From Areca catechu (Eukaryota > Streptophyta > Magnoliopsida > Arecales > Arecaceae): DNA of 64,000 nucleotides. A program made the translations under genes and the position numbers. The notes under the pieces are model-generated. The model did no database searches, was not told the origin of the DNA, and was given only the letters and a program-made list of their open reading frames with translations. This document shows positions 9,962 through 20,313 of the stretch, one piece after another. The DNA is taken from NCBI GenBank assembly GCA_021397845.1, contig CM038038.1, positions 56,538,748-56,602,747 on the forward strand, given 5' to 3'. Every line of letters begins with the position of its first letter. Position 1 is the stretch's first letter.

Positions 9962-10652
9962 GGTCGGGAAAATCAGAACAGGGGTAAAATTTTTCTTTCT
10001 TCCTCTCTTGAAGACTCTTTTATTTTTTTCTTGCTCTTGCATTGTTTCCTTTATAGAGTAAACCTCTGTCGAAACTCTACTACTGAACAAGAATAAAAGT
10101 AAAAGTCTCCGATGGTAAAGGAAAGAAATGAGTTCCTATTTGTTCCTTTCTTTCTTACATTAAGACATCATTGTCTTAATTTCTCCTCCAACTTAAAACA
10201 AGCCTATGTCCTCTTAGGACAAGGTCTTTTCTTCAAGACAAGGGTGTCTAAAGGTCCAAGGACTTAGTGGAAGGAGGAGAAGGGTCAAAGAAAGGGAAGC
10301 AAGCTTTTGTGTGGAGGAATTCAAGCCATAAGTCCAAGCAATTGAGTTCTAGGAAGAAGAACTCAATAAAAGGAACCTTTGAAAAGAAGATAGAGTTGTC
10401 TTGATCACTGCTCTGTGTGGATCACCATCGGAGGGCGGACACTTGGACGCCTGGTGAATTCAATCAGCCCCTTCACCATCAACTTTGTTGGAATTAGTTA
10501 TTACAGGTTGGTACTTTAATTCTAACAATGTATGTTTAAATGTTCAATATATGTTTTAATCCTGAATAAGGAGATCTTGGCTAAGGGATTATGGTGCAAA
10601 TTTCATCATTTTGAAATTACACTTCCGCTGCGGTGCACCGGAATCCCCAACA

Positions 10653-10875
10653 TAGGTTTGGATCTAGCCTGGATCCTACAGGTCTTATCTAGGATTCCTA
10701 GTCGGGCATCTAGTTGATCAAGTAAATTTTGGGTTCGAGTATCGGACTGGTTTAACTGGGTAGTCATCTGGGCCATTTGGTTAGCAAGGGCTTTCATCTG
10801 GGCTTCAAGATTGTCCATGGATTTAGGTAAAAGTGGAGATGGTGGATGATATGAAACCCCTGATCTAGTGCTCAT
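10653..10875 (-). pseudogene. gag: GyE gag, N-terminal fragment
   Basis: The minus-strand frame starts MSTRSGVSYHPP at 10875 and reads into a Gln/Asn-rich helical stretch (LEAQMKALANQMAQMTTQL). It parallels the MSTRNGVPYQPGQ...LEAMIRTLTESM start of GyA to GyD gag, so it is the amino end of a gypsy gag of the same broad family. It is cut at 10652 by the Cop1 3' LTR, so the rest lies left of the window. Whether GyE was autonomous cannot be told. Confidence 0.72.
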
Positions 10876-11737
10876 GCAAGACTCGATCAAACCGACTACA
10901 GCTAACTAGACTTAGAGTCCAAAACTAGGTGCTCAATCAGGGTGGCAAACTAGCCTATAATAATCCTGTACTCAGCAAGGCAGGTGTAAGGGGAGTGTTA
11001 GGTCCCTGATTGCCAATCCTAGACACCAATCAGAGATTAGCCAGGTAGGCAGACCAGCACACAAGCCCTTCGAGATTGAATGCCTGAACTATCATTCTAG
11101 ACACCAAGCACAAGGCACACAGGTTAGCTTGACACAGTGATCTAACACTTAGCCTGGACCCGACCAGTTGTGTCCTTAGCCCACTAGGGCAAATTAAGTC
11201 TAATCGATTTTAAGTTAGGCTTGGGACCGAATGCAGGGGATGTGGTTTGGGCTAAGTAGATGTGGTCAAATCCTCCCCCCATCTGACATAGCAAGAGTGC
11301 CCTTAAAGTAAATTATGCGATGATGGCAGGCAGATGATGCAAATTAGGGTTAGATGTTTTTGTAGCTTTTATATATGTAAATTTTTTTTTTTTATATTTT
11401 GGTATTTTCATAAATAGAAAAAACATGCAAAGTATGGCCTAATATGTAGGAAAACATACTAAAAATAAAAGATATGCAAAGAGATGCTAAACAAAACCCT
11501 AAAACTTCCAAACTTGTCTTGCTAAAAAAATAGAGTCCAAAATTTACAGGCTATATTTCGGCTTGAAGAAACTATACAGACCAAAATAAAATCTAAAAAA
11601 ATTCTATAAAATACTTTGAATTATAGCAAATCCATAAAAATAAATTTTAGAATTTTTGGAGTTTTGAACAGGGAGAAATAACTAAACTAACAAAGAATAT
11701 ATGGACTGAAAATTATAGAAAATAAGCCCTAATCTAA
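10876..11737 (-). other. GyE untranslated leader
   Basis: This gypsy leader is related to those of GyA (39336-40225), GyB, GyC and GyD. It carries the CCTGGC/ATTGGTGTCTAGG-type module in reverse near 11015-11050 and the block matching GTGTCTAGAA near 11095-11105. It is otherwise A/T-rich (11350-11700), without a usable ORF. Confidence 0.75.
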
Positions 11738-11749
11738 GCTCTGATACCA
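11738..11749 (-). other. GyE primer-binding site
   Basis: The minus strand reads TGGTATCAGAGC, complementary to initiator tRNA-Met, two bases inside the LTR terminus TGATGCGGG (minus-strand CCCGCATCA). Confidence 0.9.
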
Positions 11750-11751
11750 AA

Positions 11752-12860
11752 TGATGCGGGACTAATATGCATGCAATTATTTTTGTATATTTTATATGTG
11801 AGGTTAAGAGATTAATTCCTAGAAATTGGATCAAAATAAGTTACAGAGAATTCTATATGAATTTTAGAAGTCAAGCATGTAAATTAGGACCTAGAAAAGT
11901 AATAAAGAAGGATCGCCGAGGGCTGAGAAGCCTCGGTTAGGGCATGTTCTCCTACAATATTATTACTGGAGGTAGAGGTGGTGTACCTGACAATGTCTGA
12001 AGCACCCGATGAAGATTGCAGTGAAGGGATCTCTCGTTCCTTGATGGATGCGGCCTGGAAAATCGAGCCAAAGACCAGCGGATACCAGGCTTTCTGCTCG
12101 GTGGTCCAATTGAGGCTTGGCTGGAGTCGTTGGATTCATAAAAACTCGGGGATCTGCAAACAACTTGTCAGGGGTTAGAAAACTCTCTAGGGAATAAGGA
12201 AACAAGGGAAAAATAGCAAGATGAATAGAGTTTTGGCGGTGGCGGCCAGGGCTCTGGGAAGATGGTTGGCGGCAGGAATCCTATGGCAACACTGGGAAGG
12301 TGAAAGCACCAACAAAACCCCTTAAGCACAAAGCAGGGTAGCACAAAGCAATAGAAGAGAACTCAAGTTTAATTCATATATCAAAATCAATCTCATGCAA
12401 GAGACTAGGGTCCTTTAAATAGACCCTTAGCCTTGGGCCCCAAGTAAGGGTATATTAGACTTTACATACGAATCCCTTTCCTCTCAAACCCTAGCTAGAA
12501 ATATTAGGTAGAAAATCCCAAAATTCGCTCTCCCTCTCCTTGTCTTGGTCGGCCAAGGGGGTGACCTTAAGTGGCTAACCAAGGGGAGGGTCACCATAAG
12601 GAATGGTGCCCTAACTCTTTCCTGGGCTTGAGCTAGCCCAATTTCCTTCCGGCTGGTCCAAGGCTTATGGTTTGTAATTTTTTTCTCCTTTTGGGGTCTT
12701 CAAGCTGTGTTGGACTTGGGATAAACTTCCATGTCTGCAATCTGGTTGGACTTGGTCTTCATTTGTATGATGTGGTCTTGAGTCTTCAGAATGCTTGGAC
12801 ATGACTCAAAAAATAAAATTAGCTCGACATGAGCTGACTAGTACTGGACTGGACTAGTTC
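11752..12860 (-). mobile_element. GyE LTR (outer boundary approximate)
   Basis: The LTR lies next to the primer site, so it acts as the 5' LTR for the gag at 10653-10875. It has the family hallmark GGATCGCCGAGGGCTGAGAA near 11911, which parallels GGATCGCTGGGGGTTGAGAA in the other gypsy LTRs. A minus-strand TATTTAAA is present at 12414-12421. The upstream end is uncertain: the change to acidic gag sequence happens at about 12850-12865 and no confirming second LTR is in view. Confidence 0.7.
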
Positions 12861-13617
12861 AACATGAGCTGACTAATACAGAACTCAACTCAGCTTGACT
12901 AAGCTTTATTACTGTGGACTCGAATGTTATTAAGTGATCCACAGAAGGTTGAGAAGCCTCTGCCTTATTTTGGTGCCTCTGGTGTCTAAACCAATTATGG
13001 AAGAAGGGGTCATTAATTTTAGGGAAGAGATCAATTGGAGTCAATGGAATGATTTCATCCTGAGGGTACTGATTCAAAGAGAGCATGTCCTTAATAAATT
13101 CTTCTGGCTCACAAACCAAAGGACTGGGCTCTATAGTTGAGCTTTCTTTTAGTGGCTCCTTAGGTAAGATTTTGATAGCAGTATTTAGGTTCTCTTCCTC
13201 TACCTGGTCTTCCATTATAGGTTCAGCTTGGATGTGGTCATGTTCAGCTAATGTTGGGTGGTCTTCTACTTGGGTATCTATCAGGTCAAATAATTCTAAG
13301 TCTTCTATGGGGAACTCCTCTTCTTCCTCCTCATACTGTTCCACTAAACTCACATCAGCTTCATATATCTCTTCTTCAATGTCTTCCTAGTGAACCAAGG
13401 GATGGTAAGAGGGGGTTGACTAAGAAAAGTTGACTAATGACTGGGATGACAGGGATGGGTTGGCTAAGGGAAACCGCCTAATACTGGACTTAGGTTTAGG
13501 TCTGGGGTGGGTCTCAGGGTTTTGCTCTAGGTTTCCTAATTGGTTTCCTACCTGGGCAAACTTATTGGTTATGTGGTCAAGCCTATTGGTTGCTTGGTTA
13601 TGGTTTTGTTGCCCAGG
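12861..13617 (-). pseudogene. Gypsy gag acidic tail fragment upstream of the GyE LTR
   Basis: A minus-strand frame of 164 residues starts at 13353 (MSLVEQYEEEEEEFPIEDL) and is very rich in Glu and Asp. It is preceded in a broken frame (13391-13617) by a Gln/Asn-rich gag-like stretch. The opening resembles NLVEEYEGEEE in the linker of GyA and SLVDEYEGEE in GyC, so it is the acidic gag tail of the GyC/GyD type. It lies 5' of the LTR that serves the gag at 10653-10875. It may be another element into which GyE inserted, or the end of one unit in an LTR-sharing tandem. It has no zinc knuckle or protease motif. Confidence 0.6.
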
Positions 13618-15285
13618 TGGCTACCCAAGAGGGGGGTGAATTGGGACTTTAAAAAATTTAAGGATGTAATGTGCAATTTCAAAATCCTTTGCAAGTGGTA
13701 GGTGCTGTGTTAAGGTTATAGAATGCAGAAGCAAAACAAAATCAAAAGAGCATAACACAAACATACCAAATTTATAGTGGTTCGAAGCAACCCAGCTCCT
13801 ACGTCTACTATCCAAGATACCACTTGGGATTTCACTATATTCACACCCGAATAAAGTAGGATTGTTTTACAGGATCACAATCCAAAACCTCTACACTTTG
13901 GTTTTACGGGATCACCGAAGAAAACCCAACACCCTTTGGTTTTAAACAGGCTCACCAAAGAAATCCAACTTGGTTTTCACAAGATCACCAAGAACCTATT
14001 TGGTTTTTCAATCGGGCTCACAATAACCCAAAAATTCAAAGATTGAATTGAAAATAAATGCACAAGAAATAACAAACAAAGTTGTTTTGGATAGTTGCCG
14101 GTGCAGCTCGTTGGAAGTCCCACTTGAATGCACTTGAATAAGCTTTGATGGCTTCAATGGCTTCTTCTCAAAGTTGCTTCAAGCTTAGAGATCTTAGTTG
14201 GTGAAGACTTGAAGACTAACTTTAATACTCTTGTGCTCTTTTGCTGTTGGTTGGTAAAATATTCAATGGATGCCTTTTTTCTTTGAAGAGCTCTCTTATT
14301 AATTTCTTCAAGGAAGTTCAAATCCTTCAAATTTAAAGTCTTCCATCATCCCAAGCTAGTTCTAGCATTGTAGACCATTGGAGAATGATTTTTGACCATT
14401 GGAGCACCTTTGAGCATTCAAAAATAAATTATGGAACTAGCCATTAGATACCTGGAAGCGACATTCGAGTCATCTTGGATTCCTTCGAGTTGGCTCGGAT
14501 CCTTTGAGTCGATGGGTCGAGTCACCAAATCCTCAATGTAGTCGGCTCTATGTCTCAGGGCACAAAACAACACTCTGGACGAGTCGGCTCTTTTCAGCTT
14601 GGGTCGGCTCGAACTTGAATCTTAAACTCGAAGAGTCTGCTCTCTTCAACTCGGGTCAGCTTTTCTTCTCAGGTTCGGAAAATCTTAATCTGGAAGAGTC
14701 GGCTCGAAGCAGTTTGGGTCGGCTCACTTTCTCAGGCGGTCAGAATTAGGTTTGGTGGAGTCGGCTTTTTCTGGTTTGAGTTGGCTTGCCTGGCTGTTCT
14801 CAGAAAGCTTCAGAAAATGGACTCTGGAGGAGTCGGCTCGGATAGATTCCAGTCGACTCAGATTCCCTGGAGTCGGCTCGGATTGCTGCATTCCAGAATC
14901 CTTGTTGCGTGCCAGTAAGTAGAGTCCGCTTTTCTTCTCTTGGGATCGGCTCGAGTGTCTTCTTCAAGATTTTTACAATTTGAACTTAAAGAAAACTCTC
15001 ACCAACTCTTTTACAATTTCACACAAACCAACTCAAAAACAAAATCTAAGGCACACACGCTTATAGAAGTAACCCTTTTAGTTGAATTTTCTTAGCATTT
15101 TTGATTGGGTTCTTCTTTACAATAACACTTACAACACAACTCAAGCAAGAAAATATGAGAGTAGGAGTTGAAGTTTGAACATAAAATTCATCCTACAAAA
15201 ACTTGTCAAACACTTGAAGAATTGTCAGAAATAAATGTACATGCTCCAATATTTGGTTATCATCAAATTACTTGTGGGGTCAACA
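13618..15285 (-). mobile_element. Sir 3' LTR (Sirevirus-like copia, 1668 bp)
   Basis: On the minus strand it starts TGTTGACCCCACAAG after a polypurine tract and ends CTCTTGGGTAGCCA. These termini resemble sirevirus LTRs in my recollection of the family; that likeness was not tested. The left flank is CCAGG (13613-13617), the candidate target duplication; its partner would be right of the window. The LTR holds a block of GAGTCGGCTCG-like repeats (14458-14960). Confidence 0.85.
14458..14960 (+). repeat. GAGTCGGCTCG motif array in the Sir LTR
   Basis: About a dozen imperfect copies of GAGTCGGCTCG occur at irregular 20-60 bp spacing. The motif has dyad symmetry (GAG...CTC) and brings CpG into an otherwise AT-rich LTR. 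The same motif returns in the internal region at 17515-17700. Confidence 0.7.
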
Positions 15286-15970
15286 ATCTCCCCCTTTTTG
15301 ACGATGACAAAACACTGGGCATGAAAAATCAGTAAGACACTTTACATGTATAACAGTATTTGAAACATAAATATTCACATGTAATAGAGCTAATTGGATT
15401 TAAAAGAAAATCAGAGCTCAACAGATGATATTACTATATATCATCAAAGTGTTAAACTTGTCATGCTTCATAATATTATAATTAGCACAAAATATTGAGT
15501 ATCAGAGAGTTAAAATATGCAATTATGATCAGAGCAATGGGATTAAAATCATTCAACAGAGAACTCTCCCTTTCTCTAGATTTTAAAGTAATTTAAGTAG
15601 TGCTATTATTTTTGTTCTCCCCCTTTTTCATTGCACTTTAAGAATAGTTGATAAGAAGCTAATTTCCCATTCTTTTCATATTTTTCATAATTCTCCCCCT
15701 TTTTGTTAATCAATCAAAAAGGTGATTTCAAATAAAGCTCAGATTTTAAAATAGATTGAGAAAGTCTATAATATTTGTTTGAGATAATTCCACATTCTCA
15801 AACTTGAAATTCTAATTAAAATTTCATTACAATTAATAAGTGCAATTTCAAAACAAAACATTCATTTCATTAAAAAGTTTGCAAGATCGAAAGTACATTG
15901 CAATTGTAAAAGATAACAAGTGGAACAAACATTCATTTCAGAAATACAACCAGAAGACTAACTACATTAC
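15286..15970 (-). other. Sir 3' untranslated region with multiple polypurine tracts
   Basis: The functional tract abuts the LTR (15286-15300, minus-strand CAAAAAGGGGGAGAT). Near-identical copies lie at 15617-15629 and 15692-15704. Repeated polypurine tracts are a reported hallmark of sireviruses. The rest is AT-rich with no ORF. Confidence 0.75.
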
Positions 15971-17363
15971 TTATTCTTCTTCTTCCACAGATGAAGAAGA
16001 AGAGCCTACCTTTATAACTCTATCAGAGGTCTTAGTTTTTAGGGGTTTAAACCTTAAATCCCTGAATCTAGTTCTAACAGGGGCTCTAAAAACTTTGGTC
16101 TTCTTGGATTTTGGTTCTTTCTTAGTCTTGGTAGGTTTAGGTAGATCAGATGAAGGAATAGGAATGTCAAGTGACTCTTTGATGATCTGTTTAGAAACAT
16201 CTTCAGTGGGAGCAATTTCCTTCTGGGATTGCAGTAGTATGCTTCTGATTTCTTCTTTGAAATCCTTCATTTCTTTTGCACTTTTTGCTGGTGAAGCTCT
16301 TGTTCATATTTCAATTCTTGCAATTTAATATCAACTGACTTTCTGATTTCTTCAATTGTAGAATTCATATGATCTGTCAAAGAGTTGGAGAATGTTTCCA
16401 TCTTTTGAAATAGCAGATTTTTGAGTTCAGATGGAGTAATCATAGTGTCTTCAGTCCTTTCTTCAATAGCAGCTTCATCTTCTTTAGAAATGGTAGCAGC
16501 AACCTAACTAGGCATCTTCTTAATCCATTTTTCTTCTTGTAACTTGTAACCCATTCTTTTAAGTGAGTTGAAGGAGTAGATATCAAAGTGATGTAGTGGC
16601 TTGCCTATTTCATTTGACAAATCAATTCCTGCCTCTTCAAATATTAGAGTGAAGACCATACCATAAGGTAGACAGGCTTTGACCTTCCTTGCTGCTTCAG
16701 TCATTTGGATCATCATTATGTAGGGAAGGTTGAGAGGCTCTTCTTTGATCAAATGTCCCATGATGATCATGTCCTTCTCACAGACCCAGTCGAAATTGCC
16801 AGTTCTAAGCAGGAAAATTCTACTGATCATACTGTGCAGTAGCCTCATTTCCCTTGATAGTAGATTGGCTTGAACATGTCGGACTGTGCTCACTTCCTCT
16901 TTTTCCAAAATGAGTTTCAGAATGTGCTCCTTGTTCGGTAGAAGAAGTTCAGTAGCACCAATCATTGGCATTTGTAGCAACTTGCTCAATCTTTCTTCAT
17001 CAATTAAAACTATTTTTCCCTTGACAACTGATTCCAAATGAAATTCTTTAATAATAATATTCTCATAAAATGTCTGTACCAATGAAGGGTAGGTCAGTAT
17101 GACTAAAGAACAGAAATGCTTCCACCCTTGGCTTTCTATCTAATGTCCGATTTTCATTCCATTTCCTCTAGGAATGTAAAGTCGATCCTTCTTCCGTAGG
17201 TGACAGGTCGATTGATCATTGAGACATGCTGCCCAGGAGGAGAAGGAGTTTCTTCATTTTGTTGGACTGGAGCAGACCTTTTTCTCTTTTCCCTTCTTTC
17301 TCCTAAATCTGTACTTGATTCGTCGAGTTGAAGAACTTTCTTCACAGATTTTTGAGAAGCCAT
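15971..17363 (-). pseudogene. Sir env-like ORF downstream of pol
   Basis: This ORF lies between pol and the 3' LTR, the position of the env-like gene of sireviruses. The N-terminal segment (17154-17363) is charged. A break lies at about 17085-17150. The central segment (16504-17082, 192 residues) includes LPYGMVFTLIFEEAGIDLS and a LKRMGY motif, as in the plant 'putative transposon protein' family. An in-frame TAG at about 16504-16506 is followed by open sequence with a coiled-coil-like stretch. A one-base shift near 16275 leads to a basic tail (KTKKEPKSKKTK) and an acidic end (SSSSVEEEE). I see no signal peptide or membrane segment, so a true envelope function is not supported here. Confidence 0.72.
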
Positions 17364-17834
17364 TGCAAAGAAATCAAAGGATTTTAAGCTTTAGGGAATG
17401 ATTTCTGTGAGAATGGTAGAGCTTGCGAGAGAAGTAGAGCGTGTTCAAAGTAAAGTGAGGGAGTGAAGTACTGAGGAAAGACAGACCAGACTTTTCTAAA
17501 TAGAGTTTCTCGACTTTTGAGTCAGCTCGCTCTGCCCTAAAAATATCCGGAGTCGGCTCGACCAGAGTGAACTCAGAACAAACAGAACACTGAGTTCGCT
17601 AAGCACAAACTTAGTCAGCTCGACCAAGCAAGAGCAAGATATTCAGATATTCGAGCCGGCTCGACCAGAGCAAGATTGCTCGAGTCAACTTGAACAAAAG
17701 AGATCAAATGGTCCAAAGGTTTAATTCAACTACACTGAGAAATTCATGGAAAGTTATTCAAAAATCATGAATAAATATAGGAGGCTTTCTAGATAATTTT
17801 TTCTTAGGTTTACTAAATTTAGAAAGGATAACAT
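17364..17834 (-). other. Spacer between Sir pol and env-like ORF, with repeats
   Basis: No coding potential is seen. Between about 17515 and 17700 there are five or so copies of the GAGTCGGCTCGACCAG-type motif, the same motif family as in the LTR. A spacer here could hold a promoter or splice acceptor for the env-like ORF; nothing in the sequence proves it. Confidence 0.6.
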
Positions 17835-19330
17835 AGCCCTAATTCTCCTCTAAGCAACTCAAATCTATCCTAATTTAGTGGCTTGGTAAAGATATCAGCT
17901 AGTTGTTTTTCTGTAGGTATAAACTCTAATTCTATATCACCATTCAAAACATGGTCTTTAATAAAATGGTGTCTAATCTCTATGTGCTTAGTCCTAGAAT
18001 GCTGAATAGGATTTTTAGATAAATTTATAACACTTGTGTTATCACGTTTGATAGGAATTTTGCATTGTGAAACACCAAAATCCTCTAGTTGTTGTTTAAT
18101 TCATAACACTTGTGCACAACAACTCCCTGCAGCAACATACTCTACCTCAATAGTAGATAGTGCTATCGAGTTTTGTTTCTTGCAATGCCATGAGATTAAA
18201 TTCAATCCTAGAAATTAACAAGTACCGCTAGTGCTTTTTCTATATATTTTACAACTAGCATAATCAGTATCAGAGAATCCGATTAAATTTAAAGATGATT
18301 CTTTTGAAAACCAAAGACCAAGATTACTTGTACCTTTCAAGTATTTTAATATCCTTTTAACAGCAAGCATATGTGTTCCTTTGGGATTACATTAAAATCT
18401 AGCACATACACATACACTATACAAGATATCTGGTCTACTTGCAGTTAAATATAATAAGGTTCCGATCATACCTCGATGTAGCTTTTGGTCAATGCTGGAT
18501 CCACTTTCATCCTTATCCAATTTGCAGGATGGGCTCATGGGTGTGTTCATTTGTTTGCTTGTCTCCATACCAAACTTTTTGATGATTTCTTTGGTGTATT
18601 TGGATTAGTTGATGAACATCTCTTCCTTTGTTTATTTTACTTGAAGTCCGAGAAAGTATTTTAGTTTACCAATTAGGCTCATTTCAAATTCTCACTGCAT
18701 TAACTTAGCAAATTCTTCATAGAGACTTTCATTAGTTGCAGCAAAGATGATATCATCAACATAGATTTGTACAACAAATATATCATTATTTTTCTTTTTA
18801 ATAAAGAGAGTTTTTTCAACATTTCCTCTTGAAAAATCATTTTCAATTAAGAAAGTGCTAAGTTTATCATACCAGGCTCTAGGGGCTTGTTCCAAACCAT
18901 ATAAAGCTTTATTGAGTTTAAACACATGGTTTGGAAAAGTATGATTTTCAAAACCTGGTGGTTGTTTTACAAAAACTTGTTCGGCAATAAAACCATTTAA
19001 AAATGACCTTTTCACATCCATTTGAAAAAGTTTGAAATTCATGTAGCAAGCAAATGCATAAGTAATCTAATGGCTTCTAATCTTGCTATAGGTGCATAAG
19101 TTTCATCAAAATCTATACCTTCTTCTTGACTATATCCCTTAGCCACTAATCTAGCTTTGTTTCTAATAACATTTCCTTATTCATCTAATTTGTTCCTATA
19201 GACCCATTTGGTTCCTATAATTGGGTGGTCTCTAGGTCTATCAACTAATGTCCAAACCTTATTTCTTTCAAACTGGTTCAATTCTTCATGCATGGCCAAC
19301 ATCCAACTTGGGTCATTTTCTGCTTCTTCT
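17835..19330 (-). pseudogene. pol: Sir pol: reverse transcriptase and RNase H
   Basis: On the minus strand, RT runs from about 19320. An open segment at 18692-19042 carries FQMDVKRSFLNGF, ALYGLEQAPRAWYDKL and the catalytic YVDD (18752-18763). RNase H follows to about 17840, ending in a recognisable FTKPL-type tail. Several stop codons and small shifts interrupt it, for example a stop straight after the LMQ at 18692. The sequence is clearly different from Cop1/Cop2 RT and fits the Sirevirus (SIRE) lineage. Confidence 0.85.
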
Positions 19331-20313
19331 AAGGTATGAGGCTCTATTTAAGATACAAAGGCTAGGTAATCATGTGCAGTCCTATGTGCAGACCTAGTCC
19401 TTATACCTTGAGAAGGATCATCAATAATTAATTCTTTAGGATGGGAAGTAGTGTACCTCCATTCAGTCGGTAGATCAGTATGATCCTAACTTACCATTTC
19501 TTCTCCTTCTTTAATTGATTTTTCTTGAATACTTAGTTCTTCCATCTCCTTTTGAATGGTACCTGCATCATTGTCAATTCATCTTTTCTAGATGGTGATG
19601 GGTTAGTTTCATCAAATATAATATGCATTGACTCTTCAATAGTGAGAGTCCTTTATTAAAAACCCTATATGCCATGCTATGTAGTGAATAACTAAGGAAA
19701 ATAGCTTCATCATATTTAGCATCAAATTTCCTAGATTATCCTTACCATTATTAAGCACAAAGCATTTGCATCTAAATACATGAAAATAATTTATATTGGG
19801 TTCTTTTCATTCCAAAGCTCATAGGGGTTTTCTTCAAGATAGGACGGATCAAAACACGGTTTAAAATATAACAAGCAGTGTTCACCGCTTCTGCCAAAAA
19901 TACCTTGGAAGATTACCTTCACACAATATTGTTCGGGCCATTCTTCCAACATCCTATTTTCCTCTCTACAACACCATTTGTTGTGGTGTTCTAGGAGTGG
20001 AGAAGTTGTGATCAATGCCATTTTCAGAACAGTAATCATCAAAAATTGATTTTCAATTCTGTACCGTGATCACTCCTAATTGAAATTTAGAAAGATTTTT
20101 TTGATTTGAAACCTTTTATGAAATTTTCTAAATACTTTGAAAGTTTTGTCTTTGTGTGTAATAAATAAAACTCATGTAAATCGAGAAAAATCATTTATAA
20201 TCACAAGGGCATATTTCATACCTCCTAGGCTTGTTGTCCTAGTTGGTCCAAATAAGTCCATGTGAAGTAGTTCTAAAGGTCTAGATGTTGAATAAGATTT
20301 TGGATTTAAATCT
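19331..20313 (-). pseudogene. pol: Sir pol: integrase, truncated
   Basis: Minus-strand integrase remnants include LELLHMDLFGPTR and the IINDFSRFT motif (20172-20310), then a frameshifted core whose other frame reads a TPQQNGVVERKNR-type motif near 19960-20000, then the region leading to RT. The reading frame is cut at 20313 by the Cop2 LTR. The 5' half of Sir (gag, protease, 5' LTR) must lie right of the window, beyond the nested block. Confidence 0.8.
20309..20313 (+). repeat. Candidate target duplication of Cop2 (AATCT)
   Basis: AATCT directly precedes the TG terminus of the Cop2 LTR at 20314. The partner copy should lie beyond the right end of the window, so this is unverified. Confidence 0.4.

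Larger units (their letters stand above)
8240..10652 (+). mobile_element. Cop1 3' LTR, complete (2413 bp)
   Basis: It runs from TGAAAGGGATATGCCC to CCCCAACA with TG...CA termini. It carries a pair of palindromic hairpins (9552-9619), a TATA-like box (9954-9961), and the transcribed part equivalent to 1-729. The element's left flank is outside the window, so its target duplication cannot be checked; the right flank begins TAGGT. With the reverse solo LTR it forms a 2.4-kb inverted repeat separated by only 87 bp. Confidence 0.95.

Noticed and set aside
12934..13640. Plus-strand Ser/Trp-rich ORFs opposite the acidic gag tail
   Set aside because: They are antisense shadows of GAA/GAG-rich coding sequence on the minus strand.
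14504..14749. Short-spacer repeats considered as a CRISPR array
   Set aside because: The GAGTCGGCTCG motif is short, imperfect and irregularly spaced, and the context is a plant LTR.
15840..16328. 162-residue plus-strand ORF
   Set aside because: It is the complement of the Lys/Glu-rich end of the env-like ORF; the minus-strand frame has family features and this one has none.
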